A stretch of 64,000 nt of DNA, taken from positions 41,550-105,549 of the forward strand of contig CALVHR010000003.1 of the NCBI GenBank assembly GCA_944328495.1, given 5' to 3'. Both the position numbers and the translations under genes were made by a program. Shown piece after piece: positions 53,925-62,361 of the stretch. Under the pieces are notes generated by a model that saw nothing but the letters and a program-made list of their open reading frames with translations, did not search any database and was not told where the DNA came from. Position 1 is the stretch's first letter; each line of letters begins with the position of its first letter. The DNA is from an uncultured Clostridia bacterium. GTDB lineage: Bacteria > Bacillota > Clostridia > Christensenellales > Borkfalkiaceae.

Positions 53925-55742
53925 ATGAAGAAAGAGAAAAAAAAGGATTGCCGGACATATATAGGCGGGCAGGCTGTGCTCGAAGGGGTAATGATGCGCG
54001 GCAGGAAGGCGTATGCGACTGCCGTTCGCGATCCCGAGGGGAACATTCAGGTCGAGAGCAGGCGGCTGCATCCTTCCAAAAAAATGCGCATAGCCTCGAA
54101 GATCCCGCTTGTTCGCGGCGTGATCAATTTTGTTTCGTCACTGGTGACGGGGTCGAAAATTCTGATGCGCAGCGCGGAAGTTTACGGCGACGTCGGGGAG
54201 CCTTCCCGTTTTGAAAAATGGTGTGAAGCGAAACTGCACATCAATATGATGAGTGTCGTTTCTTTTATAGCGACTCTTGTCGGGATCGTGCTGGCGGTGG
54301 GGCTTTTCGTTGCTTTGCCGCTGTGGCTGACCAACCTGATTTTTCCCGAGCGTCTTTGGTGGACGATCGGCTACAATTTGGCGCAGGGCGGGCTGCGCCT
54401 GGTCATTTTCATTTTATACATCGTCGTGATCACGGCGATGCGCGATATCCGCCGTGTATTCATGTATCACGGGGCGGAGCATAAGACGATCACTTGTTTT
54501 GAAAAGGGTTTGGAGCTCACGCCCGAAAATGCGAAGACCTGTTCGCGCATACACGACCGTTGCGGCACGACCTTCTTGTTTTTGGTCATCGCGATCAGCA
54601 TCGTGGTGTTTTCGGTAGTGAACTGGCTTTTGAAAGACGCGTTCGGCAGTATCGAGAACAGCGTATTGCAATTTCTTGCGCAGTTCGGGATTAAAATTTT
54701 ATTTCTTCCGGTTGTCGCGGGAGTTTCGTATGAAGTTCTGAAACTCCTTGCAAAGACCAAGAGCAAGATATTTCTTCCGCTCAAAGCGCCGGGGTTCGCT
54801 TTGCAGAAGCTTACGACGCGTGAACCGAGCGACGATATGCTCGAAGTAGCGATTGCGGCATTTAAGCGCGTCTATGAAATGGATGCGGACGAAAGCATTC
54901 CGGAAAGCACGTTTACCGTTTCCAAAACGGTCAAAAAATACTTGGAAGAGCTGAAAGTGCTTTTTGCGGAAAAGGGTATTGACGAAAGCGATGCGGAGTG
55001 GCTGGTATCGGTCAAGACCGGCGTGGCGCGCAGCGAGCTTGCAAATTGCGATGCGGTTCTTGTGCCGAGCAAGGTGCGCGAGATGGACGCCGTCGCGGGC
55101 GAACGCATGGGCGGCAGACCGCTTTGGTATATTTTAGGGGATACGGAATTTTACGGATACAAGATCAAAGTGGACGAGCGCGTGCTGATTCCCAGACCCG
55201 AAACGGAACTGCTTGCGGAGCTGGCGATCAAGACCGTGGAAGACGGAAATAAAGTTTTGGATCTTTGTACGGGCAGCGGCTGTATCGCGATTGCCGTCCG
55301 CCGCGAGGTCAAGGATAAGGAGATCACGGTGACGGCGGCGGATATCAGTGCGGAAGCTTTGGAGCTTGCCAAAGAAAACGCAAAGGCCAATCTTGCCGAG
55401 ATCAAATTCATTGAAAGCGACCTGTTTGAAAAGGTGCGGGGAAAATTCAATCTGATCGTGTGCAATCCGCCTTATATAAAGAGTGAAGACCTTGCGGGAT
55501 TGCAGAGCGAAGTGAAAGATCACGAACCCGTGCCGGCGTTGGACGGCGGCAAAGACGGGTTGGATTTTTATCGCAGATTGGCGGCGGAAGCGCCCAAGCA
55601 TCTTGTGCGCGGCGGTACGCTCCTGATGGAATGCGGGGCAGGGCAGGCACAGGAGATCGTGAAGCTGTTCAATAAATTCGATTACACGATGATCTCGCGC
55701 GATTATAATGACGTGGAGCGATTCGTGCGCGCGGTGCTTTGA
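53925..55742 (+). CDS. prmC: Fusion of DUF1385 membrane protein and PrmC release-factor methyltransferase
   Basis: 605 residues in one frame. Residues 1-325 are DUF1385 (YqhQ-like): GGQAVLEGVMMRG, then three to four membrane helices, MYHGAEHKTI and ENAKTCSRIHDRCGTTFLF. Residues about 331-605 are PrmC: helical N-domain, LIPRPETELLAELA, SAM motif VLDLCTGSGCIAIAV (about 445-459) and catalytic NPPY starting at Asn514. PrmC methylates the Gln of the GGQ motif of release factors; the RF1 gene is next. The usual separate genes are joined here without a stop. GGAG is 11 bases from the ATG. Confidence 0.93.
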   Translation: MKKEKKKDCRTYIGGQAVLEGVMMRGRKAYATAVRDPEGNIQVESRRLHPSKKMRIASKIPLVRGVINFVSSLVTGSKILMRSAEVYGDVGEPSRFEKWCEAKLHINMMSVVSFIATLVGIVLAVGLFVALPLWLTNLIFPERLWWTIGYNLAQGGLRLVIFILYIVVITAMRDIRRVFMYHGAEHKTITCFEKGLELTPENAKTCSRIHDRCGTTFLFLVIAISIVVFSVVNWLLKDAFGSIENSVLQFLAQFGIKILFLPVVAGVSYEVLKLLAKTKSKIFLPLKAPGFALQKLTTREPSDDMLEVAIAAFKRVYEMDADESIPESTFTVSKTVKKYLEELKVLFAEKGIDESDAEWLVSVKTGVARSELANCDAVLVPSKVREMDAVAGERMGGRPLWYILGDTEFYGYKIKVDERVLIPRPETELLAELAIKTVEDGNKVLDLCTGSGCIAIAVRREVKDKEITVTAADISAEALELAKENAKANLAEIKFIESDLFEKVRGKFNLIVCNPPYIKSEDLAGLQSEVKDHEPVPALDGGKDGLDFYRRLAAEAPKHLVRGGTLLMECGAGQAQEIVKLFNKFDYTMISRDYNDVERFVRAVL

Positions 55743-55800
55743 GCATGAAAAGCATGGCGGCGGGGACAAAACGTCGGACAGAGCTGAGTAAAGAGGTTTC

Positions 55801-56877
55801 ATGTTAAAGAAGTTAGAGGAGATACTGCAAAAATACCATAAACTTTCCGATGAAATGGCAGACCCTGCCGTGATCGCATTGCCCGAGAAGTGGACGCAAT
55901 GCGCAAAGGAGCACGCGGAGATCGCCGAAACGGCGGAAAAATATTTGGAATATAAGCGTGTCGAAAAAGAAATGGACGATGCGTTTGCGGCGGCGGAAAC
56001 GGAAGAGGACCGTGAAATGCGCGATCTGCTCAACGATGAGGGCTATGCGTGCAAGGAAAAGCTTGCAAAGATCCGCGAAGAACTGCGCATCATGCTTCTG
56101 CCCAAAGACAAGAACGACGACCGCAACGTTATCATCGAGATACGCGGCGGGGCGGGCGGCGAAGAAGCCAGCTTGTTTGCGGCGGAACTGTATTCGATGT
56201 ATTGCCGCTTCGCGGAGAGCATGCGTTGGAAGACGGAGCTTGTGGACGCCAACGAAACAGAGTTGGGCGGAATGAAGGAAGTTGTATTTTCGGTGTCGGG
56301 CAAGGGAGTGTACAGCAAGCTCAAATATGAGAGCGGCGTGCATCGCGTTCAGCGCGTCCCGGAAACGGAGTCGCAAGGCAGGGTGCATACGTCGACGGTA
56401 ACCGTTGCGGTCCTTCCCGAAGCGGAAGACGTTGAAGTGGAGATCAACGATAAAGATTTAAAGATCGATACCTATCGTTCGGGCGGTGCGGGAGGCCAGC
56501 ATATCAACAAGACGGAGAGTTGCATCCGCATCACACATCTGCCCACGGGGATCGTGGTCACCTGCCAGGACGAGCGGTCGCAGATCAAGAATCGCGAAAA
56601 GGCGATGAAAGTTTTGAAAAGCCGCCTTTACGATTATTATAATACAAAATATCAGAGCGATTACGCGGAAAACCGCAAAAATCAGATCGGTTCCGGCGAT
56701 CGCAGCGAACGTATCCGTACCTATAATTTCCCGCAGAATCGTGTGACCGATCACCGCATCGGCTTGACGCTGTATTCTTTGGATACATTCATGATGGGGG
56801 ATATCGGCGGGATGCTGGAAAGTCTTGCCATTGCCGACCGAGAGGCGCAGCTTTCGGGAACAAGCGACGAAGTTTGA
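55801..56877 (+). CDS. prfA: Peptide chain release factor 1
   Basis: 358 residues. The GGQ loop is SGGAGGQHINKTES, the substrate of the PrmC domain encoded just upstream; the stop-codon-reading segment is RVPETESQGRVHTSTVTV, with the RF1-type P-x-T tripeptide (PET). GAGGTTTC lies before the ATG. It terminates translation at UAA and UAG. Confidence 0.97.
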   Translation: MLKKLEEILQKYHKLSDEMADPAVIALPEKWTQCAKEHAEIAETAEKYLEYKRVEKEMDDAFAAAETEEDREMRDLLNDEGYACKEKLAKIREELRIMLLPKDKNDDRNVIIEIRGGAGGEEASLFAAELYSMYCRFAESMRWKTELVDANETELGGMKEVVFSVSGKGVYSKLKYESGVHRVQRVPETESQGRVHTSTVTVAVLPEAEDVEVEINDKDLKIDTYRSGGAGGQHINKTESCIRITHLPTGIVVTCQDERSQIKNREKAMKVLKSRLYDYYNTKYQSDYAENRKNQIGSGDRSERIRTYNFPQNRVTDHRIGLTLYSLDTFMMGDIGGMLESLAIADREAQLSGTSDEV

Positions 56878-57025
56878 GCGGTTTGTTACTGTTTTGGCGG
56901 TAGCGTTGTCGCAAAAATATGACCTTTATGCTGCGGGTTTTCTTTTGACACTCTGCAAAAAGTACAATTTTTTCGGAACGTTGTGCGTGAATAAATTTTG
57001 ATATTATTTTTCGAGGTATATACTT

Positions 57026-58216
57026 ATGAGTACGACAAAAAGAATCTCATCCATTTCCCCTTCGTTGACGCTTGCCATAACGGCGAAGTCCAAAGCGATG
57101 AAGGCGGAAGGGAAGTCCGTCATCGGTTTCGGTGCGGGAGAGCCCGACTTCAATACTCCGCAGCACATTATTGATGCGGCGAAGGAAGCGCTCGATAAGG
57201 GGTATACCAAATATACGCCCTCTTCGGGATTGCCTGCGTTGCGTAAAAAGATCGCGGAGAAGCTGAAAGAGGAGCAGGGGCTGGATTACGATCCGTCCCA
57301 GATCATAGTATCTTCGGGGGCGAAGCATTCGATCTTCAACGCGATGTTTGCGCTTATCGAGGAGGGGGATGAAGTGATCATCCCTTCGCCGTACTGGCTG
57401 ACTTATCCCGAGGTAGTCAAAGTGTGCGGCGGCGTGAGCGTATTTGTGAAAGGGCACAGGGAGAATCATTTCAAGATCGACCCGAAGGATCTGAAAAAGG
57501 CGATCACGCCCAAGACGAAGATGCTTGTATTTAACTCGCCCTCCAATCCGACGGGGTCTGTGTATACGGAAGCAGAGATCCGTGCAATCGGAAAGGTTTG
57601 CGAAGAGGCGGGCATCTGGGTGCTTTCGGATGAAATTTATTCCAAGCTGATTTATGACGGTGTGCAGCATTTCTCGATTGCGCGTTGCAGCGAAGCGTTG
57701 AAAGAAAAGACGGTGATCGTCAACGGCGTTTCGAAAACATACGCTATGACGGGCTGGCGTATTGGTTGGTTGGCGGCACCGAAGGAAGTAGCCAAGGCGA
57801 TCGACTCATTCCAAAGCCATGCGACGAGCAATCCGTCCAGCATATCACAGTATGCTACGCTGGCGGCGCTGGAAGGGAGCGAAGAAGAGCTTGAAAAAAT
57901 GCGCGAGGTGTTCAATGACCGCCGTAAATATATGATCGAGCGCATACATTCCATTCCGGGGCTGGACTGTATCGAACCGGACGGCGCATTCTATATTATG
58001 CTCGTGGTCGATAAATTGTACGGAAAGCGTTTCCGCGGCAGGAAGATCGGCGGATCTTTGGATGTGGCGGACATGCTCTTGGAAAAAGGTGTGGCAGTGG
58101 TGCCCGGCATCGCGTTCGGTGACGACGAATGCGTGCGCCTTTCCTATGCTATATCCAAAGAGGACATCAAAACGGGACTGGATCGCATCGAAGAGTTTGT
58201 GCGGGAGGTTTTTTAA
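57026..58216 (+). CDS. aspB: Aspartate aminotransferase, class I subgroup Ib
   Basis: 396 residues. The N-terminus (SPSLTLAITAKSKAMKAEG) and GAGEPDFNTPQHIIDAA match the thermophile/Bacillus AspB type. PLP-binding residues: NSPSNPTG with the conserved Asn, SDEIYSKLIYDG, the Schiff-base Lys in VNGVSKTYAMTGWRIGW. It interconverts aspartate/2-oxoglutarate and oxaloacetate/glutamate, supplying aspartate for the asd and thrC branches found in this window. GAGG nine bases before the ATG. Three bases separate it from the next gene. Confidence 0.92.
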   Translation: MSTTKRISSISPSLTLAITAKSKAMKAEGKSVIGFGAGEPDFNTPQHIIDAAKEALDKGYTKYTPSSGLPALRKKIAEKLKEEQGLDYDPSQIIVSSGAKHSIFNAMFALIEEGDEVIIPSPYWLTYPEVVKVCGGVSVFVKGHRENHFKIDPKDLKKAITPKTKMLVFNSPSNPTGSVYTEAEIRAIGKVCEEAGIWVLSDEIYSKLIYDGVQHFSIARCSEALKEKTVIVNGVSKTYAMTGWRIGWLAAPKEVAKAIDSFQSHATSNPSSISQYATLAALEGSEEELEKMREVFNDRRKYMIERIHSIPGLDCIEPDGAFYIMLVVDKLYGKRFRGRKIGGSLDVADMLLEKGVAVVPGIAFGDDECVRLSYAISKEDIKTGLDRIEEFVREVF

Positions 58217-58219
58217 ACC

Positions 58220-59626
58220 GTGATCTATTTTGACAAAGGCAGAAATCTTCTGGAAGAAGATAAATACCATTATCAATTGCAGGACGTGACGGAACCCGAA
58301 CTGTTCCGTGACATTTATCCTTACGACGAGATCCCGAAGGTTGTGTTCAATTATCGTCATGTGCCGATGGATATGCCTTCGGAAATTTGGATCACGGATA
58401 CGACGTTCCGTGACGGTCAGCAGTCCACATCGCCTTTCACGGTCAAGCAGATTGTCGACATATATAAGTTGATGGCGCGTTTGGGCGGAAAGAAGGGCAT
58501 TATCCGTCAGAGCGAATTTTTTCTGTACAGTGAAAAGGATCGCAGGGCGCTCAAAGAGTGCCAGGAACTTGGGCTGAAATTTCCCGAGATCACGACATGG
58601 ATCCGTGCGAATGAAAAGGATTTTGAGCTTGTCAAAGCGGCCGGCGTGGAAGAGACGGGCATTTTGGTCAGCTGCAGCGACTATCACATCTTCAAAAAGA
58701 TGAATTTGACGCGTTCGCAGGCGATGGATAAATATTTGGGGATCGTCAAGAGCGCGCTTTCGCACGGGATCAAACCGCGTTGTCATTTTGAGGATATTAC
58801 GCGTGCGGATTTTTACGGATTTGTCGTGCCGTTTGCGAACGAGCTGATGAAGCTTTCGCGCGAGAGCGGCATTCCCATTAAGATCCGTATGTGCGACACG
58901 ATGGGGTTTGGGGTCAATTATCCCGGAACGAGTGTTCCGCGCAGTGTGCAGGGCATCGTTTACGGACTGCATCACCATGCGGAAGTACCGAGCAGTCTTC
59001 TTGAATGGCACGGTCACAATGATTTTTATAAAGTAGTCACCAATGCGGCGACGGCATGGCTGTACGGAGCGAGTTCCGTCAACTGTTCTCTTTTGGGGAT
59101 CGGCGAGCGCACGGGCAATTGTCCTTTGGAAGCGATGGCGATCGAATATGCGTCTTTGCGCGGTACAGACGACGGAATGGATTTTACGGCGATCACGGAT
59201 ATTGCGCGGTATTTTGAGGATGAACTGGGGTGGATCATTCCGCCGAACACGCCGTTTGTCGGGCGTGCGTTCAATTCCACGCGCGCGGGCATCCATGCTG
59301 ACGGACTTTTGAAAGATCCCGAAATATACAATATTTTCGACACGGCAAAGGTGCTGAACCGTCCCGCACGCGTATCCATCAACAATGCCAGCGGGCTTGC
59401 GGGCATCGCGTATTGGATCAACGATTATTATTATCTGCCGGATGAGCACAAGATCGACAAGCGCGACGGCTTGGTGGTAAAGATGAAAGAGATCATCGAT
59501 GCGGAATATGCTGCGGGAAGGAACAGTATTTGGGGCGATGACGAATTGGACAACATGATTCGGCAGCTGGACCGTGACAAGCATCGGGAATTTGTGGCAT
59601 TCGGGCGATTGAAGAGCGGAAATTGA
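58220..59626 (+). CDS. DRE-TIM metallolyase of the isopropylmalate/homocitrate/Re-citrate synthase family
   Basis: 468 residues starting at GTG 58220 or very close to it (three bases after the aminotransferase stop, GGAGG upstream). Family motifs: TDTTFRDGQQ at the start of the barrel, the metal-binding HxH in LEWHGHNDFY, and SLLGIGERTGNCPLEA. After the barrel comes RAGIHADGLLKDPEIYN, as in acyl-CoA-condensing members. It lacks the C-terminal LeuA allosteric domain. Candidate reactions are Re-citrate, homocitrate or isopropylmalate-type condensation; the sequence does not decide. Coupling to an aminotransferase that uses oxaloacetate and glutamate favours the citrate/2-oxoglutarate side (inference). 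Confidence 0.75.
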   Translation: MIYFDKGRNLLEEDKYHYQLQDVTEPELFRDIYPYDEIPKVVFNYRHVPMDMPSEIWITDTTFRDGQQSTSPFTVKQIVDIYKLMARLGGKKGIIRQSEFFLYSEKDRRALKECQELGLKFPEITTWIRANEKDFELVKAAGVEETGILVSCSDYHIFKKMNLTRSQAMDKYLGIVKSALSHGIKPRCHFEDITRADFYGFVVPFANELMKLSRESGIPIKIRMCDTMGFGVNYPGTSVPRSVQGIVYGLHHHAEVPSSLLEWHGHNDFYKVVTNAATAWLYGASSVNCSLLGIGERTGNCPLEAMAIEYASLRGTDDGMDFTAITDIARYFEDELGWIIPPNTPFVGRAFNSTRAGIHADGLLKDPEIYNIFDTAKVLNRPARVSINNASGLAGIAYWINDYYYLPDEHKIDKRDGLVVKMKEIIDAEYAAGRNSIWGDDELDNMIRQLDRDKHREFVAFGRLKSGN

Positions 59627-59687
59627 GTAACGCAGAGCGATCACAAGCATTTAACAAAATTTTTTTGAAAAATTTTTCAAAAAGTTA

Positions 59688-59716
59688 TTGAAAGAAACGC
59701 GGAAATGGTTTACAAT
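59688..59716 (+). promoter_or_regulatory. Promoter of the small P-loop gene
   Basis: TTGAAA (59688-59693) and TACAAT (59711-59716), 17-bp spacer. Confidence 0.7.
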
Positions 59717-59750
59717 AGATATAAGCAAATTTAATTCAACGGAGGTTCCA

Positions 59751-60158
59751 ATGATCAAAATTATTTACGGGCCCAAAGGTACCGGCAAAACGAAGATCTT
59801 AATTGACGAGGCAAACGGAAAGGTTGCGGCTGCGAAAGGGCACATGATTTTTATCACGAACACCAAGCGTTATATGTATGACCTTCACAGAGACATCCGC
59901 GTGATCGACACGAACGATTTCATGATCGCAGGCGAGGAGGCTTTGTGCGGGTTTGTGAAGGGAGTTGTTGCGGGCAACAACGACAACGAGTATCTTTTCA
60001 TAGACGGTGCGGCGCGCATTGCCGGGAAAGAGATCAAAGACATGGCGGCATTTTATTATATGCTCGACAAGCTTTCGGAAGAGAATGGTCTGACGATCTA
60101 TGTGACATGCAGCTGTGCGAAAGAGGACCTGCCTGATTTCGTGGCAAAATATCTGTAA
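59751..60158 (+). CDS. Small P-loop ATP-binding protein of unknown function
   Basis: 135 residues from the ATG at 59751, GGAGG six bases upstream. The protein starts almost directly with Walker A (YGPKGTGKTKIL); a Walker-B-like EYLFIDGAARI is near residue 85. No membrane segment or second domain. It has its own promoter and terminator. Size and layout suggest a stand-alone ATPase or kinase-like switch, but no function can be given. Confidence 0.75.
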   Translation: MIKIIYGPKGTGKTKILIDEANGKVAAAKGHMIFITNTKRYMYDLHRDIRVIDTNDFMIAGEEALCGFVKGVVAGNNDNEYLFIDGAARIAGKEIKDMAAFYYMLDKLSEENGLTIYVTCSCAKEDLPDFVAKYL

Positions 60159-60168
60159 CGGACGAATG

Positions 60169-60205
60169 CTTGCCCTTCCCGCCGGGCGGGAAGGGCAAGT
60201 TTTTT
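60169..60205 (+). terminator. Terminator after the P-loop gene
   Basis: CTTGCCCTTCCCG-CCGGG-CGGGAAGGGCAAG followed by six T. Confidence 0.9.
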
Positions 60206-60301
60206 CAATTTGAAACAAAAATTATCAGCGCGCGGGCACGGCGGCGTGCCGCGCGGTTTTGCGCGCTCTTCGGGGCGCAAGGCGAAGGCTTTGGAGGAGT
60301 T

Positions 60302-61789
60302 ATGAAATTTATCAGTACCAGAGGGGGAGAATGTGTCACGGGTGCGCAGGCGATCGCGCAGGGTATAGCGCGGGACGGCGGCCTGTTTGTTCCGGAGGTT
60401 TTTCCGTCCGTTTCGAAAGAAGAGATGGAAAATATGCTTTCGATGAGCTATGCCGAACGCGCCGCGACCGTCTTGCACAAGTATCTGGACGAATACGATT
60501 TTGACGGGCTGAAAGCGGCTTGCGAAAAAGCGTATGCCCAGTTTGAAGACGGCGATGCGGCGCCTCTGGTCAAGATCGATTCACAGCTGTACATTCTCGA
60601 GCTGTTCCATGGCCCTACGTGCGCATTCAAAGATATGGCGCTCACGCTTTTGCCTTATCTTCTGCGCAAAGGCTGCGACCTTTGCGGGATCAAAGAGCAG
60701 GTTCTCATTCTTGTTGCGACCAGCGGCGACACGGGTAAAGCGGCTCTGGAAGGATTCAAGGATGCGGAAGGCGTCAAGATCATGGTTTTTTATCCCAACG
60801 AAGGCGTGAGCAAAATGCAGAAATTGCAGATGGCGACGCAAGAGGGAAAGAATGTCAATGTCGTGGCCGTACGCAGCAATTTCGATGATTGTCAGTCGGC
60901 AGTCAAGACAATTTTTACGGGTGAATCCTACAAAGAGGAGCTGCATAAAAAAGGATATATTCTTTCTTCTGCGAATTCGATCAACTTCGGCAGGCTGGCT
61001 CCGCAGATCGCCTATTATTTTTCGGCATATTTGGATCTTGTGTCTTCCGATCAGATCGAAATGGGCGAAGAGGTAAATTTTGCAGTCCCGACAGGAAATT
61101 TCGGGAATATTCTCGCGGCGTATTACGCTAAGCGCATGGGACTGCCGGTCGGAAAGCTGATCTGCGCATCCAATAAGAACAACATTCTTACCGATTTTAT
61201 CCGTACGGGTGTATACGATAAGCGCCGCGAATTTTTCAAGACGATGTCGCCGTCGATGGACATTCTCATTTCCAGCAATTTGGAGCGGCTGTTGTTTGAG
61301 ATTTCGGGCAGGGAGCCGGAACGCGTCAAACTTCGCATGGACAAGCTCGCAAAAGAGGGAGTATATCAACTTTATGACGAAGAGCTCGCCGCGGTGCAGG
61401 AGCTCTTGTGGGCGGATTTCTGCGGCGAAGACGAGACGGTGGAAACCATTTACGAGTTTTTTGAAGAATACCAGTATCCGATGGATACGCATACGGCGTG
61501 CGCGATGTACGCGGCGGGCAACTATATGGCGGAGCATTCCAAGGATAAGTCTCCGATGGTTGTCGTATCCACGGCAAGCCCGTACAAATTCCCGCAGGAC
61601 GTCATGTATGCGGTAACGGGGAACGATATCAAGGATTCCTTCAAGGCGATCAAGCATCTGAATCTGGCAACGGCGATGAAGGTGCCGAAGAGTTTGTCCA
61701 AGCTTCGCGATAAACCCGTAAGGTTCACGGCGGTTGCGGATAAAAACAAGCTGTATGAGGAAGTTTTGAAATTTGTCGATAAAAATTAA
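60302..61789 (+). CDS. thrC: Threonine synthase
   Basis: 495 residues from the ATG at 60302; GGAGGAG upstream decides it. N-terminal STRGGECVTGAQAIAQGIARDGGLFVP is the long (fold-type II, plant/E. coli-like) form; the PLP Lys is in FHGPTCAFKDMALTLLP, phosphate cup VATSGDTGKAALEGF, and PTGNFGNILAAYYAKRMG. It converts O-phosphohomoserine to threonine, the competing branch from aspartate semialdehyde. thrA/thrB are not in the window. Confidence 0.95.
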   Translation: MKFISTRGGECVTGAQAIAQGIARDGGLFVPEVFPSVSKEEMENMLSMSYAERAATVLHKYLDEYDFDGLKAACEKAYAQFEDGDAAPLVKIDSQLYILELFHGPTCAFKDMALTLLPYLLRKGCDLCGIKEQVLILVATSGDTGKAALEGFKDAEGVKIMVFYPNEGVSKMQKLQMATQEGKNVNVVAVRSNFDDCQSAVKTIFTGESYKEELHKKGYILSSANSINFGRLAPQIAYYFSAYLDLVSSDQIEMGEEVNFAVPTGNFGNILAAYYAKRMGLPVGKLICASNKNNILTDFIRTGVYDKRREFFKTMSPSMDILISSNLERLLFEISGREPERVKLRMDKLAKEGVYQLYDEELAAVQELLWADFCGEDETVETIYEFFEEYQYPMDTHTACAMYAAGNYMAEHSKDKSPMVVVSTASPYKFPQDVMYAVTGNDIKDSFKAIKHLNLATAMKVPKSLSKLRDKPVRFTAVADKNKLYEEVLKFVDKN

Positions 61790-61871
61790 GGAGATCTGTC
61801 AAGCAAAGTGCATGATTGCATAAGATTCTGTGAGGTAGATCTTTACGCATACGGAAAACATAAATTTGTTC

Positions 61872-61901
61872 AGCCCGGCGCCTGTGTGCGTCGGGCTTTT
61901 T
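61872..61901 (+). terminator. Terminator of thrC
   Basis: AGCCCG-GCGC and GCG-TCGGGCT arms with five T after, about 85 bp downstream of the stop. Confidence 0.8.
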
Positions 61902-61937
61902 CGAGCTGTTGTCATGAATAGTATAATTTCCCTTTAA

Positions 61938-61979
61938 CGATCAGGCTCCCGCACAAAAAAACGTGCGGGAGCCTGATCG
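61938..61979. repeat. Perfect 17-bp inverted repeat of unknown role
   Basis: CGATCAGGCTCCCGCAC and GTGCGGGAGCCTGATCG enclose an 8-base A-rich loop. Neither side carries a T-run of terminator length. It lies in the 572-bp gap between thrC and the HTH regulator. Confidence 0.7.
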
Positions 61980-62081
61980 GATCTTATGTTTCTCTTAAAA
62001 TCTGCAGAAGACTATATTTGCGACAGTCGAAAAATTATAAATATTTTGTAATTTTTGCAATGAAATAAAAAATTTTTGCTA

Positions 62082-62110
62082 TTGCAAGAGGATAGGCTGT
62101 GTGCTATAAT
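62082..62110 (+). promoter_or_regulatory. Upstream promoter (P1) of the HTH regulator region
   Basis: TTGCAA (62082-62087) and TATAAT (62105-62110), 17-bp spacer. The 150 bp between it and the second promoter hold no credible open frame; a further TTGCAA lies at 62055-62060. Confidence 0.65.
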
Positions 62111-62260
62111 TGGGGCACGAAAGGGTAAAAGGATGCTTTAACGAGGCGGTGGTCGCCCGGATATCGGTATGGCGATTTTCTGTAGACGGTATTGAACGAA
62201 TCGATCACCTGTAACCTTTCGGACGCAGTTTTTTTGGGGCTTTTTCGCAACGCAAAAAAT

Positions 62261-62282
62261 ATCTTGCAATGTTTTGCAAGAT
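62261..62282. promoter_or_regulatory. Palindromic operator candidate
   Basis: ATCTTGCAA (62261-62269), TGTT, TTGCAAGAT (62274-62282): a perfect 9-4-9 palindrome covering the -35 box and part of the spacer of promoter P2. Position and symmetry suit autorepression by the dimeric HTH protein encoded next. Confidence 0.65.
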
Positions 62283-62292
62283 ACAGTATAAT
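62264..62292 (+). promoter_or_regulatory. Proximal promoter (P2) of the HTH regulator
   Basis: TTGCAA (62264-62269) and TATAAT (62287-62292), 17-bp spacer, 70 bp before the ATG. Confidence 0.75.
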
Positions 62293-62361
62293 AAGGAAAG
62301 AAATTGTACGGGTATTTTGTTGCGGCAAGCGGCGCAGACCGCTGAGCAAATGGAGGAAAAA

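Noticed and set aside
57845-59650. A 601-codon open frame on the minus strand across the aminotransferase and DRE-TIM genes
   Set aside because: It has no ribosome-binding site or family motif and lies opposite two well-conserved plus-strand genes; long antisense frames arise here from codon bias. The same holds for the minus-strand frames at 249-1733, 2343-3911 and 4023-5510.
60206-60301. T-box or other leader before thrC
   Set aside because: The region is short and GC-rich with no T-box TGGN sequence or specifier stem.
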